A DNA stretch of 64,000 nucleotides from Flectonema sp. DT1601 (GCA_964019425.1 OZ025783.1:1116001-1180000), one strand, 5' to 3'; counted from the first letter of the stretch, positions 1 through 12,202 are shown. The notes: generated by a model not told the origin, from the sequence alone. Numbers and translations are program-made.

Positions 1-2230
1 AACCCAACCCCCGTTGAAAGTACTAAATTAGAAGCACAACTCTTCCTTCCATTCTGTGAGGAAATTCCTTTTTCCCCTTTTTTTTTTTTTTTCTCCAGAA
101 AACTAGAACATAACACACCAAGAGAGTGAATTTAAAAATAAAAATAAAAAAGAAGGAAAAAAAAAAAGAAAAAAAAATCATTTCACATCCTTTCACAAAC
201 AATAAAGATACCTAGAAATCAGATGCAGGAATTATTAACCAAAACTTCAGCCGAGAGTTGCAGACTTCTGAGGTACTGCCCACTCTATTCTACAGGTGCT
301 ATCTGCCAAAAGGTTTTACATGGGAGGCAGGACAGTATCCTTGCATTCCCTATCTACAGTTTGAGGAATCGTTAAAGGGGGGGCAACAGTCAGATCTCTT
401 CAAACATGACTAAAGAGAATTCTACTTGATAGGTTACCCAAAACCTTTGAGACTATAAAACATCAAACGGAGTTTAATGTCTAATTCTACTGGGAACGCC
501 GCGAAGCTAAATCCCTTTTGAGCTTTATTCCATTGAAGAACATGCTGAGGTAAGGTTGTTTTTCTTGTTGTTTGGACTAAGTTGCATTTTCTTTTAAATT
601 TAAAATCGGAATCACTGACCTAGTCTTGTGTTCCCAACAGAACACGCAAGTGATGAGTAACTGGGAACTCTCTTTTTTAAGTTCTATCCACCGTTCATCG
701 TTCGTCTTGGTTTGTGAAGAAAAAAAGAAAGAAAAAGAAGAAGAAGAAAAACAAAGACATTAGAAAAAAAAGAGAGAGGGAAATCGTTGTAGCGCAAGGA
801 AGGGAATTGGGAGAAAATGATGAAAAATTCAAAAAGTTTTTTTTTTTTTTTGGTTTTTTTTTAACACGGTGTGCCTTTTCATTTGTTCGTTTAGCGCAAA
901 CGTTAAAAGAAAAACACAACTACGAACAGAAGCGATCGTAAAAGTGTATTCTTATCAATTGCGCCTCGAAAAGAGAGTTCAGGGAAGTAGCAGGGCGTAA
1001 TGTGGCACCAGATCCCCGCGAAGGCAGCTGAATTTCGTTATTTTTTTTTCTTGTAGTTAAGTAAAAACACTTCGAGATATCACAAAAAAAATAAGTAAAC
1101 CCAGCAACATGGCAACCACATCCCTATCAGATTCCATTAGCAATGTAATATCAATAAAATTATTTTTTAATTTGGTTGGTTGGAATGTCTTTTTCTGACT
1201 CACGGTACCTTTTTTTTTTTTAAAAACCTAGAAACTATCAGCTTAGTAGCTGAAAAAAGCAAAAAGGCAATCAATTTGGAACCCTGACTTAGATCAGAAA
1301 AGAATTTAGTTAGTAATTAGTTATATAATCCAACGTTACTGTATATTATGAGTGCTAGGTAACTCACAGTAACAGAGGACCCAAACCGTAGCCAATTTGC
1401 AAGCATCATACACACTATTAACAGAAAAAATTACTTTTTTTTTTTTGTATTTAGTGTAAAACCATGGGGGAGAGTAGAAGCAGTAGGAAAAAAATTAAAT
1501 AAATAAACGAAAGTATAAAAAATAGGGGGGTGAAAAAAAAGAGTTGGGAGGTGATTAACTAAAAAAAAAAATAACCTCCAATAGATTTACGGAAAGCCAA
1601 ATACTTTTTTTTTTTTTTTTTTTTTCCCCTACCAAAATAATGTAAGAGAAATGAAGAAGCATTGGGTCACCATGTATGTCAAACTTACACAAGAAAGCCA
1701 CGATAGCATTCGCGGTAAGTGGAAATCAAAACCTCTGAAAACAGGTCATCGTGTCTTAACAATTGTACATTATAGTAGCAATATGTAAAAAAACAAAAAT
1801 AGACCTAATAAGAGTATCACCAGTATGCTCAGAGAACAATAAAATTGCATAGTGTCAACAGAATGCTTCATAAAAACGGAGATTCAATAGTATTTGAGGG
1901 AACAAGGGCAGCGTGATCACATTCGTTAGTAAGCAGATAGATAAAAAACGAACAAGGCAAAAAGAAATTGACTTTTTTTTTGCCTTGCTTAATAATTTCT
2001 TTTTAGACTCATTTTTTAATTACTTACGAACCCTAGAAAGCCAAAAATCAGGAAAAGCTCAACTGGGTAGCAGTTATTTCACTGCCAGCCAACCGTGAGA
2101 CTCTCACTGGCGATAAGAGAGGCAGAATATGCGCCAAGCACACTATCAATGTTAACAATAAGTATGTTGGCCACAAGAAACAAAGGGGAAAAAAGGAATT
2201 CCGGTGCGCGACCGTGGAGAGAGTTGTTTG
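1..2230. other. Gene-free AT-rich sequence
   Basis: No reading frame on either strand looks coding here. The stretch is dominated by A and T homopolymers, for example near 80, 840, 1434 and 1606, with short G-runs. I see no tRNA, rRNA or transposon signature. A 9-mer CCGTAGCCA at 1386-1394 recalls the start of alveolate spliced leaders, but the rest of the leader does not match. Confidence 0.6.
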
Positions 2231-3960
2231 TCAACTGTAATCAGTACAGAAGAACACGACATGTATAACGCTGCCTATTAAAATTATAAAATGATTAAAT
2301 CATTTTTTTAAGTTGTAAGCAACATTTTTTTTCATTGAAAAAAAAAGAAAAAACGAGAAGGGAAAAAGAAATCTCATCTAAAAAACACTGCTGGAAAATC
2401 TCGCAGTGTTCGTAACTAAACGAAATAAAGAATGATTGAAGCCAGGCGATGCACTAAAGATTAACTGCATTACGAAAACTGTAAAGCAGATAGTAGAGTG
2501 CTTAACAACTACCACAAACTATTTAAATGTATGTATGTTTTTTTTTTTTTTTTTTTTTTTTTTCTCTTTCTTTTCGGGGTAATCAACAGACGTAGATAGC
2601 ACCTGAAGAGCCACACCTAAAAGAGGAGGAAAAAACGTATTTTGATAAGATGAACCAGCCAAGCATCTTAGCTTAGATCATGTTGCTCTCGTAACTGAAA
2701 AAAGAAATTGAACTGCAAGTAGCAGAACAAACAATGCACAGGGTCTGTGATGGGTTTAAAAGGAGTAACTTTTTTCGTTCTTTTGTTAAGAACTGAAAAC
2801 GTGACCCTTTTATTTTTATTTCTATTTTTTTTTTAAGGAGGAAGCAGTGTGATGATTTGATCAAAGTATCTAAAATACTTGTTGTACACATTCAAGTCAG
2901 CAAAGAGGAAGGAAAAGAATCCAAACGAGTGACACGACTATTTTCTGAATTGCATGGCTTAATAAAGCTAAATACAAAATACTTGAATTGAAGGGGGGAA
3001 AAAACTCGCAAAGGAGGAGAAACACAGCAACATCTTACAGCATGAACAAAAGACGTTACACAAGAGCATTGGGAGGAATTCGTAATGGAAGCACCCAACG
3101 AGAAATCTTAGATGCGAAATATAATAATAAGAGAAGTATTCAACTTATCAACTGTAATTTGTACAGAAGAAATAGTGATACGACTACACGAGGCAATGAA
3201 GGAGATACACATTTTTTTTAATTTTCTCTCTCTTTTCGGGGTAATCTACAGACCTGAAGAACCACATCTAATAGAGGAAAAAACATATCCCGATAAGGTT
3301 TGAGCGAAAATTTGATACTGGATTATACTGTATTATAATGTATTATCAAGGCTCAAAGGAATAACAATCTCTCGGACAATCTTGACTGTCAGTGGCAGCG
3401 TAGTAAATGACTGCAAATAAATAATGCCAATGTAGACGTGAACATAGTTGAGCGCCACTTGCCTATGTTACCGTAACAGTCTTTTGTTCCTTGGGAAGTG
3501 CCCTAAACTTGTCTACTTCTATGGTGGATAGCACGCACAGTCTCCCGTTCCTGCCCAGACCTAGGCTTAACGTGTAACGGGGGGTAAATTAATACTTTGG
3601 GGGAGAAAAATGAACTGCAAGTCGCAGAACAAACAATGCACAGGGTCTGCGACGGGTCTATAGGTTACCTTTTTTTTCGTTTTTTTGTTAAAAACCGAAA
3701 AATAGCAATTTTATTTTTTATTCCAACGTCGTGATTCAAGTTTTTTTTTTTTTTTTTTCAAATTCATGGCTTAATGAAGCTAAACAAAAACTGAGAAAAA
3801 AAAAAAAGAAGAAAAAAAAAAAAAAAGATACTCAGGGGAATTAAATATGTAACGGAAGGGGAAACACGGTAACATCTTACAGCATGAACAAAAGACGTTA
3901 CACAAGAGCATTGGGAGGAATTCGTAATGAAGCATTCAAAGAGATGTCTCAGATGCATAC
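2231..3960. repeat. Imperfect tandem duplication, two units of about 0.8-0.9 kb
   Basis: Five short blocks occur in the same order in two successive units: a block starting TCAACTGTAAT (2233 and 3149), TCTTTTCGGGGTAATC (about 2569 and 3229), GAACTGCAAGT plus about 40 nt (2708 and 3610), ATGGCTTAAT (2953 and 3766), and a 69-nt block containing GCATGAACAAAAGACG (3019 and 3861). Between blocks the units have drifted, with length change in homopolymers. The last block is the best conserved, with only a few differences. No coding function is evident. Confidence 0.75.
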
Positions 3961-4439
3961 AGTGGATTTATTATCAATCGTAAATAAAAAAAACACAATA
4001 ATAATAAAAGGGGGATGGGGAAAACTAACTTGTGCGAAGAGGGTACTTAATTCGCCTTTTGTAAATGACTGAATCTAGAAAAAAGTTAGCAACTTGATTT
4101 TGCTTGACAGTTAAAAGAATACCCATCATCAGTCTTACAGGATTAATTATGACGATCTATTTTTATTTATTTTTGTTACTTTGAGGGAAGGTGAGAGGCA
4201 AGTATGACAAGAGAGCAAACCCTCGGAACCAGCAACTAAACATCATAAGTGTTAAGCAGGTTTTCCAGATCTTGCCATACCCGTCGCCATAGCGAAGATA
4301 AAAAGACCAAAGGATGTATCAGCGTCTTCGGTTTTTCCAAAAGACGACTGCTCGTCCTTCTAATTAGTAACGATGTCATGAAACAAGCTGATGACTGATA
4401 AATGTGATTGATTGTTCAACGTAGTGGTAAAAAGAAAGT

Positions 4440-4640
4440 ATCCGGTGTGGTTGGGACCTTTAAGGTTCCTTTATTGTACATATCCCTGTTCGGGAAGCAA
4501 AATTAAAGGTACTAGATCAAATCAAGCCCTAAATTAGTAACCCAACCGATAAGTGTATTTATTTAAGAAATAAATACTACTGAGGGACATAGTCCACTCC
4601 AGCCTCCTTCCACGCGGTGACGTGGCCGATAAGGAGGTTT
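4440..4640. ncRNA. Candidate structured RNA or hairpin cluster (strand unknown)
   Basis: Within 200 bases there are several consecutive inverted repeats. GGTTGGG near 4449 can pair with CCCAACC near 4541, enclosing a small hairpin around ACCTTTAAGGT and a TCCC/GGGA stem. Next comes a perfect 10-bp stem with a 3-nt loop at 4555-4577. After it lies a two-part hairpin at 4603-4637, CCTCCTT and CCACG pairing with CGTGG and AAGGAGG around CGGTGA. Just upstream, CGTCTT pairs with AAGACG (4323-4346). This is what the sequence shows; that it is transcribed or functional is inference. AT-rich DNA makes chance hairpins common, but the 10-bp and 12-bp stems are less expected. Confidence 0.3.
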
Positions 4641-5031
4641 TGAAATGTCTCACTGTATTCTTAATAACAAGTGATTAGCATTTGCTTTTACTTTTTAAAC
4701 GTTCCTCGGGCTAGGAAAACAAATACGAGGCCAACTCAAGATAGTGGAATTGGTCTTGTAGTATGTGAGACTAGGCTAGGTAGAGAAAACAAGAATAAGA
4801 AAGTCTGTTCTTCCTTCCACACGAAGTGGACTTTATAGGAAGTAAAGTTATCATCAGTAACAAGACGAGCAGTGCTCGACTTCTTAAAGTGTTTTATTTT
4901 ATTTTCGGAAAGGATTGGGACTAAAAATAACATACATGTCCAACATAAGTGGACTTGCTTAGCAGGGTTAGGTTTTGAAGGTGACCACGAGGGACTGAGT
5001 CCACAAAACAATTCCATCCACATTGTGGACT
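4591..5031. promoter_or_regulatory. Cluster of five GTGGACT heptamers
   Basis: The 7-mer GTGGACT occurs five times in about 440 bases in mixed orientation: 4591-4597 (minus), 4826-4832 (plus), 4949-4955 (plus), 4998-5004 (minus) and 5025-5031 (plus). Three copies share the longer form AGTGGACT. The fourth and fifth form an inverted pair able to make a stem. Chance expectation on both strands is far below one. It could be a protein-binding array or part of a structured RNA. No gene lies nearby, so no regulated target can be named. Confidence 0.3.
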
Positions 5032-5613
5032 ACATTGGAAGTTTGATCCCCTTCATAGTAATTGCTAGTTAGTAGGTCCGCGAGTCCAACTGGCCGAGCC
5101 CCAATACTACGGTAGTAGATTGAACCTAATCCCGGAGGATTATTTTGTTGGTTTCGGAAAGAAGCATACAAGATCTTGTTGTTTGTATTGTGTGATTGAG
5201 TTAAAAAAAAAAGGAATACAAGAGACTGAATCCCCCCAACTACTTCCTCTACTCTTGGGTAGAATAATCAGAAACTTGAAATTCGTGAACAAGAAAAAAA
5301 GCAAGAAGAAAACATCGGTCAGTATATTTTCTTGGAGCGAATGTTCCGTTACCTCTTCAAGCCTGCTGCCTTTGAGTGAGATTCCAGTCAGACGCAGCCT
5401 AGGCCTGAAGAGAAACATAGCAAAGGAATAACTAAAAGTAAATCTTAATAAGATCTGAACTCAATAAATACGTCGAAACGGTAAATCGAATATCGGGCGA
5501 GACCTTTTGCCCGCCAAGCGATAATCGCAGCTGACAAGAACTAAAAGAATGGGTGGAGATGGTGAGGGAAATCGTGATCACGAATCACTAAAAACAAAAA
5601 CAAATAAAAGAAA

Positions 5614-5631
5614 AGCTGCCTGCCGGCAGCT
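5614..5631 (-). other. GC-rich 7-bp hairpin followed by a T-rich tail on the minus strand
   Basis: AGCTGCC and GGCAGCT pair perfectly around a 4-nt loop, in otherwise AT-rich DNA. Read on the minus strand the stem is followed by TTTTCTTTTATTTG, which resembles the layout of an RNA 3' end. No matching upstream gene is recognised, so its role is unknown. Confidence 0.3.
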
Positions 5632-7116
5632 GTTGTAAACGTAATCTAAAACAACGATCGAACTGACGCGTCGTGTATAAAATACAAAACTTCTGTTCGT
5701 CAAAAAAAAAGAAAAAAGAAAAAATGTAAACATGATGGTTATCCGTTATGCTAAAAGATTGCAAAATAATCAACAAAAAGAGCGGTGGGGAAAGGGAGAG
5801 GATTTTTTCCTCCAAGCTTATTTTTCTTAACTAGTCTTCACCTACTGCTACACAAATGATATGAATTTCTCAACAATGGGACCCGGCGGGTGGGTTTCAC
5901 TAGTCCGCAAAGCCCCTCAATCGATTTCATAGCACCCAGAGTACGGCTGAGTATGGCTGAGTGCCTGTTTTCTTTCCCAAAACCTAAATTATTTTTTTTA
6001 TTTTTCACTTCTTGTTTTGATTAAAAATAAAAACGAAAAAAAAAAAAAAAAAAGAATAAAGAGAGGGGGGATAAAACATCAAAAAGAAAATAGCAAACTG
6101 TACTTTAAGAATTATAGTAAAGTGTATTTTGTGCGCAAATAAAAAAAAGGGCTAGAAAGAACCACCCAGCATTAACTGGGTTATTCAGAGGAATGAATTT
6201 GTGTTTGTTCTGTTTTTTTTTTTTTCGTTATTGCTTTTCAATGGAATTGTCTTCTCACAATGGTTCACGATTGCAACCCTACCTACTGTGCTGCTTGAGT
6301 AGATTGACATTCCGCAATAGAATAACAATTTAGGGAAGGTAGTAGCGCAACACGGAAGGCAACATGCTTCGTTCAAGTCTTGTGGTTTGATTCTCTAATA
6401 AATGCAAGAAAAGAACTACTAGACTAGTAGAAGGAAGGACTGAATGACGAGGAAGATTTCTGAGCAGCAGTCGAGTTCTATGCGAACCCCAGCAACTCAT
6501 TCACCCTTCGCATGCAATCCCTTACAAGACGGTAAGAACATTCTACCAAAAAGGGGAAAAAGTGGAACGCAAGGAATAGAAAAGTAGGAAATATAATTTT
6601 GGCATTAACAAAATCGGAAATTAGTTAACACTAATTATATTTTGTTCGTGTACGAAATCGTAAGCCAGATTAGCTGAGACAGTCAAAGAAAGGTTCACGT
6701 CTGCTCTCCCAGAAAGTGTTTTGTACCTTATTAGTTGCAAAGAATGGGCAAGAAAGGAAACAAGGCAAACTAACGATTAACAATAAAATAAAAAAGAAAG
6801 AAAAAAAAGAAATTAGCTTTGATAAAAAAGGTTAATAAAATCACGTAGAGCAACCCTGCGAAGACCAGCAAGAGTCAAGTAGTTCTTCCAGACATGATTC
6901 GCAATAACTAAATTGTATGCTAAGCAGCTATTTACCAATGCACAGGAAGGAGAGGTATAACGTAAAGCAAATTGCTAAAACCGCAGAACTGTTTTGCTCT
7001 TTCCGAAACTGACGACTTGCCGCGCAATTGTTGCTAATTTGTTATAGTTTAGATAGTACATGATTATTTAAAAAATTACATTTAAGAAAACAAAATAAGT
7101 CAAAACATTAAATAAA

Positions 7117-7188
7117 TTGTTCTGCTGTTCCGAAGAACACGTGTAGAAAACGTAGTTTCAGGGGGCCATAATCTTATACTATTTGTCC
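7117..7188 (+). repeat. Dispersed short repeat, copy A
   Basis: A stretch starting TTGTTCTGCTGTTCC and containing CGTAGTTTCAGG and TAATCTTATACTA is found again, with scattered differences, at 58124-58189 in the same orientation. A third place, 44274-44290, shares only the first part. The copies sit downstream of A-rich sequence. The family is unrecognised and too short to classify. Confidence 0.6.
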
Positions 7189-8689
7189 TTATTCCAAATT
7201 TCTTGTAAATAAGTTTCAAAAGTGGTTCTTAACGTAAGACGTGTGGTATAGTTGGATAGATTTATTACTTGACTTTTTAAGTAGAACGCAAAAAAAAAGG
7301 ACAATGGGTAGCGAAGAAGAGAAAAAAAGGGTAATTTGATACTGCATTCTTAAGCTCAAAGGGGTGAAGAAAAAAATTGTTTGACACATTACAAAAAATA
7401 TCACATACGACCACAGTAATTATTACTATAGACTTCTTTTTTTTTTTTTTTCCCACTAATTTTTTTTCCATCAATGGAATTTATAAATATTTTTTCGAGA
7501 AACCGAAGCACTCTTACCCCTATTCTCTCATCCTTAGTGCGAAGTGGAAGTAAGTCGGTCATATCTGGGGAGACCGAGCTACCGCGTTGACAGCTAGCTT
7601 GGGTTTCGTGAATGGAGGGGAAAGAGATAGACAGCAAACTCTAGACGTGAAAGGCGAAGTAAGGGAAGGGGGAAAATATTTTAATAAAATTATAAGAAAG
7701 AAAACGATTTTAAAAAAAAAAAAAAAAAAAAAAAGATGAATAATAAGTTCGAGCGTAGAAAAAAATAAAACCCGATGACAAAACATAATAGGGATCTGGC
7801 CACACATACCTCGTTGCGAACCCTAAGGAAAGCAACCTTGAAAGTAAGCAGCACGAGATGAAGAAAGAAAGGGATAACAACGATTAATAGATAGTTGGAT
7901 AATATGTTATGAGCGTTATCGAATACCGAGGGGAGAAAGAAAAAAATGAATGATTGAATAAAAAAAAATAATAAAAAGACAGCGGTAACAATAGCTCAAC
8001 CAAAACATACAATAGAACGAAAGAAGGCCACCCAACGTGAGGGGTACACAAAAAGAATGGTATCCCTGCACATCACAGAGCCGAAGACAAGAAAGTAAAA
8101 AAATTTTAAAGTTTTGATTCTTTTTTTTGTGCGCACAAAAAACTGCGATCTACGAAACCGCTTAACAGGAAACTCTCACTCACTCACTCACTGAACATGC
8201 TACTAACTACATTCAAATCTCGACAGCGCAACAGCATTTTCATGCTGCAGCCACACTCATAAAACCTGAGGATAACTCAAATTTAAAACAAGGTATGGGT
8301 TGGGACTCAAAAAGCAAGAGAGAGGCTGCCTTAAGACAGTTGAAAATTTAAGGACAGACTTCCCTTTCTTTTTTTTTCTTTTCAAAAGCCTCAAGGTTTG
8401 GCTTTAAAGCAATACAGATACGAAAATAATAATTATTTGCCAGGACCAATTAACTAACATAATCAGCAAAATCATCCGCGTGTTATCCAACATAAGAAGG
8501 CGAGACAAGCGCGCACGAAGCACCTTTGCTGAGGTAAGAATATTGATGCGTGTTCGTGGTTGGCGACTAAAAAAAGGTTTGATTTTTTTTTTTTGTGTAG
8601 TATAACATGCCTGACATCAGCTAGAACTATACCAGAGCACGGAGATCACTACAAAGATTTATTTTTATTCTATTTTTTTTTTTTTTTTT

Positions 8690-11668
8690 CGTTCTTCTCA
8701 AACAATACAAAATAACATTAACCACACGTTGAAGTGTTAGATATGTGGATGTGAATCTTGTCTGTGAAAAATTCTTGGAAGAAATTAAAGAAGAAAACAC
8801 CCCCACACCATTTGCAGGCGGGGTTTGCTGGAGTTACAAGAATGTAAAAAGAAAGAAAAGGACCAAGACATGTTGTCTCAGTTTGAAATTTATTTCGAGT
8901 GCTACTCGAAAAGGGTACAACAATAACAGAGGAATAACAACCGCGAAAATGCGAATCCTCAAAAACCCTGACAGACGGGAAAGGCGTTCCTTCCCCCGAC
9001 CACTGAGCTTCGAGTCCTTCGCAAATTTCTGACATTTGATACGACGAGGACTTCAAATATTTTGAACATCAGAAGCCTCCTGAAAGCTTTTATTTTTACG
9101 GTTTTTCCGTATGCAAGGTTCCTCAAACAACTAAATCAACAGTGTGACAAGAAGTAATGTACTAAAGTAACCCTCAACAGAATGTCGATGAGGCGCTCCT
9201 TGCCAATTACTCAGTTTTCTGATAACGATACTTATTTCCGAACTCTCTCCTTACGGAGCTACTTAGTTTTACAAAAAAGATATACTCATATAAATAACAG
9301 TGATGCTACATAATTGAATTTGCAAACAGTAGCCGCAAGAAATCACTATTATCATGAACACGCAATATGGGCAGCCTTTGTAGCCAATGAGTCAAGCAAG
9401 AAAAACAAAACTCCATCAACACGTTTGTATTGGCGGAGGATTAAGTTTTCCCCGACTGTTTTCTAAACCCACAAATCAATTTTAATTTTAGGAATATAAG
9501 TTAGTATAAGGTGTTAGTACTTTTGAGGGGGGGCGGAGAAAAAAAATTTTCTCTTTCATGCAAGGGAACTGAAGAGGTATTCCTCTTTGTTTCACCCAAT
9601 GATGATTTTTCTTCTTTTTTTTTTTTTTTTTTTAAATTTCTTCCAGTAAAGGACAAACGAATATCCGTATCAAGTTTAAACGGGTTGATAGATACAGAAG
9701 TCTATTAGCATATCGAGCATCACTCACTGATACCGCAAACTAAAGAGCATCTGGTTAGCAGAGCTACGAGGTAATTTAGTGAAATAAAATTGTTTAAAAA
9801 GATAATTCACAGGTAAGCTGTTGCATGATATAAAAAGGGGGGGGAAATACAAAAAAAAGGACTGAAGACAACAACATTCCAAAGAGGGACTCCTCCAAGG
9901 AGTAGTAATTGAGAATAATTCAAATTCATAACAGATGGGGAAAATTTATTTTTAAAAAAAAAAAGAAGAAAAAAAAAACTGACTGAAAAGAACGAGTCGT
10001 TAGTAGCAGCGCAACGAGTGAGTTGTTTTTGATTTGTTTCTTTTATTACTGTTGAGCGATTCTATACCATTTGGGGGTGTCAATAGCACCCACTTTTCTT
10101 TTCTTTTTTCATAATTACATAATAGGTGCTTTCCCTATGACGGATCGAAAACCCAATCACTGAAAGCATCTCTGATCTATTTTTTTTTTTCATTTCTTTT
10201 TAAGAAAACCAGCAGAGGGCTCTAACTACGAACACACAACAAGAACACGAACCAAAGAGAGAATGCGATTCTGGTATTGTTGTGCGCAGCGAACACATCA
10301 AAAACTGGTAGCCATTTATTTTTTATTTTTTATTGTCATTTTCCAATCGCTCAAATGGAGGGATAGATTCTCACCATCACCGTCACAAGTATCACACAGG
10401 ACGCAGCTTTTGTCTAACAAAAGTCTTCATCGAAGAATTGAGTTCATACACATTATAAGAAATCCTAAAGTAAACAATCACACTGCAGTACAGCAAAGAT
10501 GAAATAAGAGCTGTTTTTTTTATCAAATGCAGAGTGATTGAGAAGACTTAACGTAATGTGAAAAAGCTGTTTGAATACACAAACAGAGGTATCGAAGTAT
10601 TTTCAATTTCTTCGTTAAAAGAACTATGTTATCAGAACAACAAATGTCATTGTCAGTGTGAGGGGGGTGGGGAAGGTGCAGAAAGGAGAGTTTGTTATTA
10701 CTTTAATTTGTCATTATTACTTTAGGAAGGGAGAGACAAAGGTAAACTACATTCAAAGCTGTCATCCGACTTGAACACTAAAAAATACTCGGAAGGCAAT
10801 TTTGATATATTCCTCGCTGAATAAATAACAAAACTGCCAGAAGTGAAGAGGAGAGAGTTCACCGGGTACACCTACAGTTCAAATGAACAACAGCTTAGCA
10901 CATAAATTCCTTTACTACATTATAACATAACGTGTAATTGATATTATCATCGTTTTAGAAATACGAAATAAAGGATTTATAACTTTATTACCACATCTCC
11001 CATCCGCAAAATGATTGCACCTACTCTGAGACAACAAACTTTGCCAAGTCTGATGGTGAGACGAATGTTTCCCATTCGAGGTCATTAAGAAATCGTACTT
11101 CGAGTCTGTTCAGTTCTTTTGCTTCCATTCCGAAGCTGCTTGCGTAGTAAGAGTTGGTAGCTAAGTCCATGCAGTCGCATTGGTACTTTGTCGCGACAAC
11201 CAATGCACTTACCAAAATACGATGAACTGATAAAGATGTTACTAATAATCCTTTCTTTACAGCTCTCTGAATGTAAAGAGCAGCCATTACGACAACTACG
11301 TCTGGTGCCTCTGACGTTCTCTGCCACCATCTGATCACCTGAAGAAGTGGTGACTTTGATGCAGCACGTCCATCGTAGTACGTAACCTCTCTCGGGTTCT
11401 CAGCGTTTACTTTATCTCCAATCTTAGCAAGCTTTGTGAACATTGAAGCAATATCGGTGTCAAGAATGGTCATCGACATTATTATTATGTTTTTTTTTTT
11501 TTTTTTTTGAAGTGTGAGTACAAGGAATCTGATTTGAATGAATGAATGACGTAATAAAATTGTAAACAGGTCTATCTTCTCATATTTTTTATGACCTCAC
11601 TTTGAACCACCCCCACAGAAATAATCTTGTACTGTGAGAGATAATTATAATAAACACGTTAAACTGTA
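8690..11668. repeat. Segmental duplication, copy 1 (contains cyclin gene 1)
   Basis: This segment is collinear with 12203-14339. Both begin with CGTTCTTCTCAAACAAT, share many blocks such as GCTCCTTGCCAATTAC and AGAGTGATTGAGAAGACTT, and end after the cyclin gene with TAAACACGTTAAACTGTA. Similarity is uneven. The left part is strongly diverged with many gaps, while the cyclin and about 190 bases beyond its start are nearly identical. A 54-nt island at 8987-9040 is also almost unchanged. Confidence 0.85.
11021..11479 (-). CDS. PHO80/Pcl-type (P/U-type) cyclin, copy 1
   Basis: This is a single-exon gene of 152 aa. The central region resembles the cyclin box of the small PHO80/Pcl class: a helix around VVVVMAALYIQRAV, then SLSVHRILVSALVVATKYQCD, and the C-terminal helix LNRLEVRFLNDLEWE. 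Members of this family bind and activate Pho85/CDK5-like kinases in nutrient, glycogen or cell-cycle control. The partner here is unknown. The length is typical of minimal members. The ATG is preceded by ATAATAATA-type sequence and a run of 19 A's on the coding strand, conserved in the second copy. It differs from copy 2 (13702-14160) at only three residues. The start is the first ATG and no intron is needed. Confidence 0.9.
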   Translation of the reverse strand: MSMTILDTDIASMFTKLAKIGDKVNAENPREVTYYDGRAASKSPLLQVIRWWQRTSEAPDVVVVMAALYIQRAVKKGLLVTSLSVHRILVSALVVATKYQCDCMDLATNSYYASSFGMEAKELNRLEVRFLNDLEWETFVSPSDLAKFVVSE

Positions 11669-12202
11669 TTCAAACGTCAGAGTCGCTAAATGTAAAGTTG
11701 CTGCACACAGAGAGCGTACTAGTGGATTACACAGAATGTGCGTAACATAATAACATAATTAAATATAAAGTAACCTGAAACTGGTCAGCAACAGAGGAAG
11801 ACAATCACTAGCCGCTTCGTAGACAGCATGGATCGTATAATAATTATTAGCTTCAGCTGAAGGATAGCAACTTAGTTTACAATGAAGTAAACGAATACTA
11901 ACGAACAGCTTTAAAAAAGGAGAGGAATAAATAAGATATGGTTGGGAATCTGGAGTTTACCAGTGGGATGAAAACAGGCTACCCAATAATTATGACCGAC
12001 TCACCCTTGGTGTTCTGACACGTTACAGGAGCTGAAGACAGGATAGCACTACTATATTTGAGTTTTTCTTTTGTGGGCGTGATACACAAAAGACAACACC
12101 CGCAGTAGATTGCAGGAAGAAATTCTCATTTATAAAAAAAAGGGGTTGGTTTTTCTTGTGTAGTGTCAGAGCATTCGCTGCATAGACTCGTTTATTTATT
12201 TT
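11669..12202. other. Spacer between the two duplicated segments
   Basis: This stretch of about 530 bases has no gene. It contains no block that I can match to the other copy, so it may be sequence lost from one unit or inserted between them. Confidence 0.5.

Larger units (their letters stand above)
5131..8689. other. Gene-free spacer
   Basis: No convincing coding region is seen on either strand. The stretch holds homopolymers, a perfect 12-nt palindrome ACAAGATCTTGT at 5168-5179, a GCGAT/ATCGC inverted repeat near 5518, a GC-rich hairpin at 5614-5631 and one copy of a dispersed repeat at 7117-7188. A short CACT-type microsatellite lies near 8175-8192. Otherwise I see nothing. Confidence 0.6.

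Noticed and set aside
714-941. Lys-rich plus-strand frame and similar Phe/Lys-rich frames elsewhere
   Set aside because: They are translations of A- or T-homopolymers and microsatellites, without codon structure or splice context.
1386-1404. Similarity to the alveolate spliced leader (CCGTAGCCA)
   Set aside because: Only nine bases match in a row. The following bases diverge and no donor or Sm-type site follows, so chance is the simpler explanation.
4736-5418. Several overlapping frames of 70-100 aa around 5 kb
   Set aside because: They lie on both strands, overlap each other, lack domains and coincide with hairpins and the GTGGACT cluster.
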